Below, piece after piece: positions 12,380 to 21,828 of a stretch of 64,000 nt of DNA. The stretch is taken from the NCBI GenBank assembly GCA_014905825.1, contig JACGCN010000026.1, positions 248,001 through 312,000 of the forward strand. Direction: 5' to 3'. The stretch is from Lyophyllum atratum (Eukaryota; Basidiomycota; Agaricomycetes; Agaricales; Lyophyllaceae). A program made the translations under genes and the position numbers. Position 1 is the first letter of the stretch. Every line of letters begins with the position of its first letter. A model generated the notes under the pieces. The model saw only the letters and a program-made list of their open reading frames with translations. It was not told where the DNA came from and did no database searches.

Positions 12380-12449
12380 TCACTGGGGGCAAATCAGCAT
12401 AATATCCCGGGAAAAATGCTAAACAAATGTAAGAAATATTCTTTATTTG
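12380..12449 (+). repeat. 70-bp repeat R, outer copy
   Basis: Identical over 70 bases to 14959-15028, inside the left palindrome arm, and in inverted form to 16343-16412 in the right arm. It starts TCACTGGGGGCAAATC and ends CTTTATTTG. This outer copy lies 11 bp outside the left palindrome boundary and has no partner beyond the right boundary. Confidence 0.9.
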
Positions 12450-12460
12450 ATTGAGCTAGG

Positions 12461-13591
12461 CCATTGTTACTGAAAACTCCGCAGCTCCACCAGTCATCGA
12501 AAAAGTGTTGAGTTGGGCAGGGCATGATTTCAGAATCAAGACGGTCGACGGGGTATGATGGAAGGTGCTTTCAACTTTGAGATGAACCAGGGGAGAGCAC
12601 CAACAACATCATCATCTGGGAGACCCCCTGCTGGATCACCGTAGGCCAGAGCCTCCCTTACAATGTCCACAGCTGCAGCAACCCAATGGTCGCCGTGGAT
12701 GTGGAAAATGCCGCCGATCTCGCTCGCGGGAGTTAAGGTCGATCCGAAGCGCTGAAGGAAAGTGTCTGCATTGACATCGTAAAGACTATCCCCGCTCTTG
12801 TCTGATCTGTACACCCTGAGTAGCTGACGTGTGAAAATGGTATCAATAAGGTAGATTTCACGGGAGGGATGCGCCTCCCGTATTTCCTTCTCGAGTAGAT
12901 AGAGCATTTGATCGATTTGCTCGTCAGCTAACCACTCTCGGGATAGGAAGCAAGCTAATGTGGTTTTCGGAAACGAAGTCCTTCCAGCGCTTGCGGCAGA
13001 GATGTACCCTGACCACGAAAGGGTGGACAAAGCATCTAGGGTATCACGAACTTCGATATGGTGGGATGAAAGGTCTGGTGATGTGAGCCAATCAATTGCA
13101 CTCCGCCATGCTAAGCGTGCCGGCTCGATTGTGAGATGAATGTCGCTCCAGAATTGGAGAGACCATAACGGAAGCAAGATTGTCTCGTTGGGAACTCGGA
13201 TAGATTCTGCGCCATCGAGCCATTTTTGCTTGGCTTGAGGAAGGAGTTGAATGATAAGACTCCGCGGCGGGACAAGAGTTCTTGAAAGAAGCTCGATGTC
13301 AGGGTCGGCTCTCTCAGTTGAGAAAAAGTCGTGGCCATCGGGGATATGATAGTGAGCCTCGGATTTGCTGATAGGCGGAATCGAGGTACTAATGAGGTCG
13401 AGAACGGAGAGTTTTGGTTCAGGAAGGAGGATGGCGGAATGAACGGCGGGGATGCGGAGCTGGTCGCGAACATAGCCTTGGACACTGCTCGGAATTGCGT
13501 CGAATTGGTGATTGTTGTTTCGCCAATGGGGATGAGAAGCATCGATGACTCCGTTGGGCGTCAAGGGATTGAAGGCGGCTGCATCGCCCAT
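12461..13591 (-). pseudogene. Ulp1-like (C48) protease gene, left copy, frameshifted and truncated
   Basis: The frame from 13591 (MGDAAAFNPL) runs 351 codons to a stop at 12536. Near its end are the His and Asp blocks of a C48 cysteine protease: GDHWVAAAVDIV and AYGDP. The remaining catalytic block, PTQHFFDDWWSCGVFSNN with Gln and Cys, follows in another frame. A small indel in the A-run after WFISKLK therefore separates them. Ulp1-type proteases cut ubiquitin-like modifiers and are often carried by fungal DNA transposons. Past the arm end the catalytic frame continues into unrelated flank and stops in repeat R. Confidence 0.7.
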
Positions 13592-13845
13592 TTTGGAATT
13601 TGCGTAATTTTCGGTGATGAAAAAAACGGTGCATGTGTATCTGCATGTATGTGGTTTTCAACTGATTTAAAACTGTACAGTTGCCTTGCCGAGGTTCCTG
13701 GCTGTGCTGGGAGACCATACAAGCCCAGTAGAGTTTTTTACATTTTATACACTGTGATCTCTGGGACATGTAACAAACAGGTAACTTACTGTAAGTAACA
13801 CGTGTAAATAACACCTGGTAACAAACCCCCGACTTTTACTCCGAC

Positions 13846-13960
13846 CCGTACCGTTGAGGCCGCTGACACCACCTTGCACGGACGGTAAAAACCGTCCCGT
13901 CACCGTGAATAGCCGTGCATTCGACGGCCGTCGCCGTGCGACGGACGGTGCGCAGCCCTA
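13846..13960. repeat. Cluster of CCGTCC/GGACGG motifs, left arm
   Basis: Within about 100 bp there are many short inverted motifs of the type ACGGAC and GTCCGT. They resemble the sub-terminal binding-site clusters of DNA transposons. Mirrored at 17411-17525. Confidence 0.4.
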
Positions 13961-14958
13961 GGGCCCTTAGCGTTGACGTGCTCAGCAAGCGTTCGGAAGC
14001 TCCAGGATAACGAACCCCGTCAAGAACCGGATCTTGCGCGACAGGCAGAATAGAAACGCAGTGCCCACGCCTGGCCTATATCGATCATTCTCCACGCATC
14101 AATCCCTCCATCCCTTCTGCGTCCCAGACACCTCATGTCCGCCTCGCTTACTTCCTGAGTGGCGCCCAACCATATCATTGCTGCTGGGAACAGCCGTTGA
14201 CGAGCTTCTTACTCGGCGGCATTCCGTGATCCCATGCGTAGAGCACGGCACGCGATCATCGGACCTCCTTGCCCGCCGCCGCGTACGCTGACGTACCCCG
14301 GACTAGGATACACAAAGGAGTAGGTGGAGCCATGCATAACGTGGCTCGTTTCTTGCTCGCCCGACCTCTGTCACTTACTGTACGAATCAGATTATTATCG
14401 CGCCTGCCCCGCCTCTTTTGCTTGACGTGAGCGTGTCAGTCAACGAACAGACAGTCTTTTCTGCGACGACTCACCCGCAATGTCTCATCCAGCTGATCCG
14501 AGATACGGACTTAGCCTACTGCGCCTGCTATCTCGTGCCGTCATCGGATTGACAGGCACCCTGCCGTCAATTTGGGACCTTTTTCGTTAGCTCCCTGCGC
14601 TCACCCTGACGTCAGGCGCCCTCATCATTTTGCCATTTCATGTGTGCCTCGAGGTACCAGCAAGGTGCCACCAGCGTTGCTTCTTCTCTGCAGTCATCCG
14701 TCGAGCCGCCTTTTAATCGATGGCTGACCGACCGAAGATCGATATCGATGGGCGCACAACGCAGGAGAAAGTGTTGCTTCTCCGCTGGACTAAAACTCCC
14801 GCCAGGCACATTCGTTCATTTCCACTGTTCGCCATCCCAGCCTCGTGAAAATAGAAAACTCACCGAGGCTTACGCAGCGACTCCAAAAGTATCACGTTCG
14901 AGAAACTGATCCCGTGGTTGCTCAAGTCTCTGGGAGCTGTCACTCAACTGTACACCAC

Positions 14959-15640
14959 TCACTGGGGGCAAATCAGCATAATATCCCGGGAAAAATGCTA
15001 AACAAATGTAAGAAATATTCTTTATTTGGAAAGCGTTTTTCTCCGTGAAAAATCAAGAAAATATTTAAACTTTGTTCACCATAATTATCAAGAGAAAACC
15101 CAAAACAAATTGATAATATACTTACCATTTTTCTTGTATATGGTTTATCATTTTTCTCAGATATACTCCAAATTTTATCAAGTGAAGAATTTAGATAATA
15201 TTTTAAATTAAATAAACATTTTTGACAAGAAAAATGCTGAACAGATGCTACAAGGTTTCAAAATTTGTTCTGCATTTCTCCAACATCATAACCGTTGCTA
15301 AATGCTAGATAAACTTGAAATCATGACCAAGATTTGTTTTCTATTTGTCTTGAATCGTGTTCACAATTTGTTCTCCATTTTTCTTCATCAAAAACACAGG
15401 AAAAATGGTGAACACATTTGAAATATTGTTCTTCATTCATTCTCAATATTTCTCAGTTTAAAATACAAGAAAAATGTTGAACACATTTAAAATATTGTTT
15501 ACCATTTGTTTAGAAAATGGAAAAGATTTTATTGGAGGGAAAATTGTAAACAATGTTTTAAATTTTCTGCTGGAAAAAATGATGGAAAAATCATGAACAT
15601 TATTTAAAATGTTGCTTGCAAAACAGATAGAGGATAGCCG
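14959..15640 (+). repeat. AT-rich block with degenerate ~30-bp units, left arm
   Basis: Begins with repeat R (14959-15028). The block is strongly AT-rich and contains recurring versions of GAAAAATGNTGAACANATTT followed by AAATATTGTT, for example near 14990, 15230, 15400 and 15470. It has no coding signal. Mirrored at 15731-16412. Base composition differs sharply from the GC-rich half of the same arm. Confidence 0.6.
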
Positions 15641-15644
15641 TAAG

Positions 15645-15727
15645 CTCAGGCTACGTGAGTGAGCGAACGGCTAGCCTGAGTGAGAGATCACTCAGGCTAG
15701 CCGTTCGCTCACTCACGTAGCCTGAGC
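15645..15727. repeat. Palindrome centre with nested hairpins
   Basis: CTCAGGCTA and its complement TAGCCTGAG alternate across the centre. Each arm therefore contains its own small hairpin (stem CTCAGGCTA, loop CGTGAGTGAGCGAACGG) in addition to the main symmetry axis at 15685/15686. Confidence 0.8.
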
Positions 15728-15730
15728 TTA

Positions 15731-16412
15731 CGGCTATCCTCTATCTGTTTTGCAAGCAACATTTTAAATAATGTTCATGATTTTTCCATCATTTTTTCCA
15801 GCAGAAAATTTAAAACATTGTTTACAATTTTCCCTCCAATAAAATCTTTTCCATTTTCTAAACAAATGGTAAACAATATTTTAAATGTGTTCAACATTTT
15901 TCTTGTATTTTAAACTGAGAAATATTGAGAATGAATGAAGAACAATATTTCAAATGTGTTCACCATTTTTCCTGTGTTTTTGATGAAGAAAAATGGAGAA
16001 CAAATTGTGAACACGATTCAAGACAAATAGAAAACAAATCTTGGTCATGATTTCAAGTTTATCTAGCATTTAGCAACGGTTATGATGTTGGAGAAATGCA
16101 GAACAAATTTTGAAACCTTGTAGCATCTGTTCAGCATTTTTCTTGTCAAAAATGTTTATTTAATTTAAAATATTATCTAAATTCTTCACTTGATAAAATT
16201 TGGAGTATATCTGAGAAAAATGATAAACCATATACAAGAAAAATGGTAAGTATATTATCAATTTGTTTTGGGTTTTCTCTTGATAATTATGGTGAACAAA
16301 GTTTAAATATTTTCTTGATTTTTCACGGAGAAAAACGCTTTCCAAATAAAGAATATTTCTTACATTTGTTTAGCATTTTTCCCGGGATATTATGCTGATT
16401 TGCCCCCAGTGA
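15731..16412 (-). repeat. AT-rich block, right arm
   Basis: Exact mirror of 14959-15640, ending with an inverted copy of repeat R at 16343-16412. Confidence 0.6.
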
Positions 16413-17410
16413 GTGGTGTACAGTTGAGTGACAGCTCCCAGAGACTTGAGCAACCACGGGATCAGTTTCTCGAACGTGATACTTTTGGAGTCGCTGCGTA
16501 AGCCTCGGTGAGTTTTCTATTTTCACGAGGCTGGGATGGCGAACAGTGGAAATGAACGAATGTGCCTGGCGGGAGTTTTAGTCCAGCGGAGAAGCAACAC
16601 TTTCTCCTGCGTTGTGCGCCCATCGATATCGATCTTCGGTCGGTCAGCCATCGATTAAAAGGCGGCTCGACGGATGACTGCAGAGAAGAAGCAACGCTGG
16701 TGGCACCTTGCTGGTACCTCGAGGCACACATGAAATGGCAAAATGATGAGGGCGCCTGACGTCAGGGTGAGCGCAGGGAGCTAACGAAAAAGGTCCCAAA
16801 TTGACGGCAGGGTGCCTGTCAATCCGATGACGGCACGAGATAGCAGGCGCAGTAGGCTAAGTCCGTATCTCGGATCAGCTGGATGAGACATTGCGGGTGA
16901 GTCGTCGCAGAAAAGACTGTCTGTTCGTTGACTGACACGCTCACGTCAAGCAAAAGAGGCGGGGCAGGCGCGATAATAATCTGATTCGTACAGTAAGTGA
17001 CAGAGGTCGGGCGAGCAAGAAACGAGCCACGTTATGCATGGCTCCACCTACTCCTTTGTGTATCCTAGTCCGGGGTACGTCAGCGTACGCGGCGGCGGGC
17101 AAGGAGGTCCGATGATCGCGTGCCGTGCTCTACGCATGGGATCACGGAATGCCGCCGAGTAAGAAGCTCGTCAACGGCTGTTCCCAGCAGCAATGATATG
17201 GTTGGGCGCCACTCAGGAAGTAAGCGAGGCGGACATGAGGTGTCTGGGACGCAGAAGGGATGGAGGGATTGATGCGTGGAGAATGATCGATATAGGCCAG
17301 GCGTGGGCACTGCGTTTCTATTCTGCCTGTCGCGCAAGATCCGGTTCTTGACGGGGTTCGTTATCCTGGAGCTTCCGAACGCTTGCTGAGCACGTCAACG
17401 CTAAGGGCCC

Positions 17411-17525
17411 TAGGGCTGCGCACCGTCCGTCGCACGGCGACGGCCGTCGAATGCACGGCTATTCACGGTGACGGGACGGTTTTTACCGTCCGTGCAAGGT
17501 GGTGTCAGCGGCCTCAACGGTACGG
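17411..17525. repeat. Cluster of CCGTCC/GGACGG motifs, right arm
   Basis: Mirror image of the motif cluster at 13846-13960. Confidence 0.4.
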
Positions 17526-17779
17526 GTCGGAGTAAAAGTCGGGGGTTTGTTACCAGGTGTTATTTACACGTGTTACTTACAGTAAGTTACCTGTTTGTTA
17601 CATGTCCCAGAGATCACAGTGTATAAAATGTAAAAAACTCTACTGGGCTTGTATGGTCTCCCAGCACAGCCAGGAACCTCGGCAAGGCAACTGTACAGTT
17701 TTAAATCAGTTGAAAACCACATACATGCAGATACACATGCACCGTTTTTTTCATCACCGAAAATTACGCAAATTCCAAA

Positions 17780-18910
17780 ATGGGCGATGCAGCCGCCTTC
17801 AATCCCTTGACGCCCAACGGAGTCATCGATGCTTCTCATCCCCATTGGCGAAACAACAATCACCAATTCGACGCAATTCCGAGCAGTGTCCAAGGCTATG
17901 TTCGCGACCAGCTCCGCATCCCCGCCGTTCATTCCGCCATCCTCCTTCCTGAACCAAAACTCTCCGTTCTCGACCTCATTAGTACCTCGATTCCGCCTAT
18001 CAGCAAATCCGAGGCTCACTATCATATCCCCGATGGCCACGACTTTTTCTCAACTGAGAGAGCCGACCCTGACATCGAGCTTCTTTCAAGAACTCTTGTC
18101 CCGCCGCGGAGTCTTATCATTCAACTCCTTCCTCAAGCCAAGCAAAAATGGCTCGATGGCGCAGAATCTATCCGAGTTCCCAACGAGACAATCTTGCTTC
18201 CGTTATGGTCTCTCCAATTCTGGAGCGACATTCATCTCACAATCGAGCCGGCACGCTTAGCATGGCGGAGTGCAATTGATTGGCTCACATCACCAGACCT
18301 TTCATCCCACCATATCGAAGTTCGTGATACCCTAGATGCTTTGTCCACCCTTTCGTGGTCAGGGTACATCTCTGCCGCAAGCGCTGGAAGGACTTCGTTT
18401 CCGAAAACCACATTAGCTTGCTTCCTATCCCGAGAGTGGTTAGCTGACGAGCAAATCGATCAAATGCTCTATCTACTCGAGAAGGAAATACGGGAGGCGC
18501 ATCCCTCCCGTGAAATCTACCTTATTGATACCATTTTCACACGTCAGCTACTCAGGGTGTACAGATCAGACAAGAGCGGGGATAGTCTTTACGATGTCAA
18601 TGCAGACACTTTCCTTCAGCGCTTCGGATCGACCTTAACTCCCGCGAGCGAGATCGGCGGCATTTTCCACATCCACGGCGACCATTGGGTTGCTGCAGCT
18701 GTGGACATTGTAAGGGAGGCTCTGGCCTACGGTGATCCAGCAGGGGGTCTCCCAGATGATGATGTTGTTGGTGCTCTCCCCTGGTTCATCTCAAAGTTGA
18801 AAGCACCTTCCATCATACCCCGTCGACCGTCTTGATTCTGAAATCATGCCCTGCCCAACTCAACACTTTTTCGATGACTGGTGGAGCTGCGGAGTTTTCA
18901 GTAACAATGG
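17780..18910 (+). pseudogene. Ulp1-like (C48) protease gene, right copy, frameshifted and truncated
   Basis: Identical to the left copy. The 351-codon frame 17780-18835 ends with a TGA just before the Gln/Cys catalytic block, which is read one frame over from 18834 onward (DSEIMPCPTQ, then WWSCG). The arm ends at 18910, a few codons after the catalytic Cys. The following sequence belongs to the DUF659 transposase relic. The shared frameshift shows that decay came before the duplication. Confidence 0.7.
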
Positions 18911-18919
18911 GCCCTTACT

Positions 18920-20310
18920 GTGGAGCTGAAAAGCCAACGTGGTACACATCGGAAATATCGGTGTGCTGGCATTGGCTGTCCCAAAACATGGTCGCCGCGC
19001 ACTCGCTCTCGGGTTCTTGCTCACTGCAAGTGTTGTCTTAAGATGACTTCCGAGCAGCGGCAGTTTGCATCAGCAGCAAGCGCCGAGAACTCTCCTGGCG
19101 CTCTCGTTTCTGCCGCTTCGTCTGAATCGTTGCAAGACACTCCATCTGGTGCTCTCTCCCCTGCCCCGTCAACGGCGAGTATCAGCAGCACAGGTTCACA
19201 TGTTGTTGCGATTCGGGCTTGCGCTCCCCCACGAGCTGATGAATTCTTCGGACCGCGAGGCTGAAAGGAGATTCACAATGCCCTGGACTTCGCCATTCTC
19301 AAGTTCGTATGCGTGGCTCGCCTTGCTCCGGCTGTTGTTGATCTCGACGAATGGAAAGACATCTGGAAGATTTCCACTCCGAGCTATACACCTGCCTCGA
19401 GGACGCGGCTGGTAGACGAGCATATCATGTCTGAACAGGAGCGTGTTCGTGCCCTGGTAATCAACCATCTTCAGACGCAACAACGCCTAACGGTTACTTT
19501 CGATGGCGGAGACACGCGTGGTGGCGATGCATTTTACACAGTCCACGTCACGACTGCAGGACGACAGGTGTTCTTGATTGAGGGACAAGAATGCACGCGA
19601 GAATCTCATACGGGAGAATGGATTGCAAATTTCGTAATGACAGTAAGCATATTCACTGCTACGACACGTTAAATGTCAACTGATGCGGAATTCAGGTAAT
19701 ACATCCTATTGGGCCTGAACGTTTTATTGCCATGTCCTCTGACGACACCGGCAATACACAACTCGCGCGAGCCATTATGGAATCAGCGATGTGCAACCTC
19801 CTTAATCTGCCTGATCCCATGCATCATTTAAGTAACACCCTGCAAGAAATCGCCGCCCTGCCGTATTTTAAAGTTGTAAGTGGACCTTTCTTTATTGTGA
19901 TATTTAGTGCTAGAACGAGGGTTGATATTGTGGCAAGGTGATTAAACGCATTCGCGGGACGATCAAGTACTTCAAACAATCTAAGCCTGCCAAAGCGAAG
20001 CTCAAAGATCGTCGAGTGGATCAGGGCCTGGGTCCAGGTCTCGAAAGCATTGGGAAGACGCGTTTTGCAACGCTTACATGGTCGGCTGAGTCGCTGAGGC
20101 GCTGCCTTCCGGCCATCCGCGACCTTGTTACATTGGGGGAGGTTGAGATTCCAGTAAGTGCTTCGTACCCATATCCTTTCAACGGTCGTCCTTGCTAACT
20201 TCATTAAATAGAAGCATGGCGATACGTTCATCAATAACACGCCAACCACCCTCCGATTCGAAATCTACCTCACTCAGTTCGTTAAGGTCACTGAAGTAAT
20301 GCAATATTGA
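18920..20310 (+). pseudogene. DUF659/hAT-type transposase relic
   Basis: The N-terminus carries a zinc-finger-like element (YRCAGIGCPKTW, then HCKCC). An in-frame TGA at 19262-19264 falls inside FFGPRG-stop-KEIHNALDFA, and the frame stays coding on both sides. Introns at 19643-19695 and two downstream (GTAAGT...GGCAAG, GTAAGT...AAATAG) join a DUF659-like core. Core motifs include LTVTFDGGDTR, SHTGEW, HPIGPERF, DPMHHLSN and RGTIKYFKQS. The frame ends after FEIYLTQFVK and the C-terminal hAT dimerisation domain is missing. The arrangement is that of a hAT-superfamily transposase that has lost function. Confidence 0.75.
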
Positions 20311-21828
20311 ACCTTGGGCAAGCCTATGAACTCCGCGTTATCGTGTACTGTAAGTGGGGAGGCGTGGTGTCATGGGTTGAAAGAGAGGATACCCAGTCCT
20401 GTGACCGTTTCTAGTTGCCTGCTTCTCTCCAGTGGTCAAAAAAAGTACCATTCTGTCACGGTATGGATGATACCAAGTGTGCGGGAGAAGGGGCGCCAAG
20501 GTAGAGAAAATCGCTGGTGATGCGATACTCCGCTTTCCTTTCCAATTTCCGTGTAGCAGCTTCACAGGCCCCAAGAAACGTGAGATAGCAGAAGCCGACC
20601 GGGAATGGGACGGAAGTCGAACGGACGAGCTGGGAAATCCAGGGCCGAGAAAACTAGGGGTGTTTGACCTCGAAGCTCCTGCCAAATAGCTCCACGTGCA
20701 GCGTGTTTCTTTCCACACACCAGCGACGACTTGAAGTTGCACTATTTGCAAACTCTTTGCAACTCTCGAATCTCATGCATTGCGGGTCCAACTAAGGGGC
20801 TGATGAAGTTCAACGCGTCAGGCGCATTGTATCAAGCAGAATGCTCGATGGCAACATCTTGGCGGCACCACTAGTGGATCGCCAGCAGGACCTTGAAGTA
20901 CTGTGTTAGGAAAGGAAAGCAGGTAACCTGTACATTCTTCTGACATTCCAGGGCATCAATTGAGAAGGCTTTATGGGCAGACCAGACCGTTTCTTCGTCT
21001 TCGTCCCCTATTCTGGCCGATACGTAAAACACATCCCGTGTACTTTGGCTATGGGGTTATCGTGATCCCTCGGGGTTTGGGTCGCAGATTTACCGACCGC
21101 TTCAAGACTCAAACAGGCCTCCCAGCGACAGCTTCAACAACAATCATAGCTTTGCCATCTAGACATCGTTTGTCGAAGTAAGCGGGTATCACGGGCTGTA
21201 CACCTGATGATTCCACCTTACACGGTTCTGTGTATCTGGGTATGTGGTCACCGAGGCTACTGCGGCTTATCCTCGCCATATGGCGGTCGTCCTTATGCAT
21301 CCATGTCTTTTCGGTCCCGGCTGACCGCTCTATGATGACAACGCGATGCGATCTTTGCGTTTCCATTCTACAGACACCTGTGTCGCGTGTCCCAGCACAG
21401 GTCATATGTTTTCCGCGGAGAGACACTACTGGATGCGCTTATCGCTAGGTGCCAGTGATATCGACTCGTATGGCCGCACCGTTTTGTGCATCTGATGTGC
21501 TGGATGGGCGGATCGGGGCTCGATCTGAGTCCCGTTGCCATTTATGTACGTCTATGAGTTACCTCGTAGTACATAAGAAGGGGCACAGGACAAGAACCCG
21601 TCTCCTTTATCTTGCAACAGAGCCTCATTCTGTAACGCATTCTCTGTGCGCAAAGGATCGTGCTTGTGGGTGATATTTCTACCTCGACGTCGCACCTAAA
21701 CTAAACTATCATTAACTATCACTCACGCTTAGTTGACCTTCCTGTTCGTTCGCCAACGTCTATCATCCTCGCCGCCGTCTGCCTTTGTCACGTCTGCACT
21801 TTCTCTACTCATCGTGTCAAGCCACACA
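20311..21828. other. No clear gene
   Basis: Between the transposase relic and the GH71 gene only short unsupported frames occur. The last ~100 bp before 21829 is pyrimidine-rich, as expected for a fungal core promoter and leader. Confidence 0.35.

Larger units (their letters stand above)
12461..18910. repeat. 6.45-kb palindrome (inverted repeat, 4-bp loop)
   Basis: The left arm 12461-15683 and right arm 15688-18910 are reverse complements around the loop GAGA at 15684-15687. Paired positions sum to 31371. Every open frame in one arm has an identical counterpart in the other, and all segments compared base by base matched. The match breaks at 12460/18911. The arms contain, from outside in, a broken Ulp1-like protease gene, a GC-rich block with CCGTCC/GGACGG motifs, unassigned sequence, repeat R, and an AT-rich block. 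It is either a very recent inverted duplication or a fold-back assembly artefact. Confidence 0.95.

Noticed and set aside
13331..13814. Open frames overlapping the protease gene on the opposite strand
   Set aside because: Shadows of the coding strand, with no domain or codon bias of their own.
14959..16412. Independent palindromic transposon inserted between R copies
   Set aside because: The flanks are part of the larger palindrome, so no direct target duplication can be shown.
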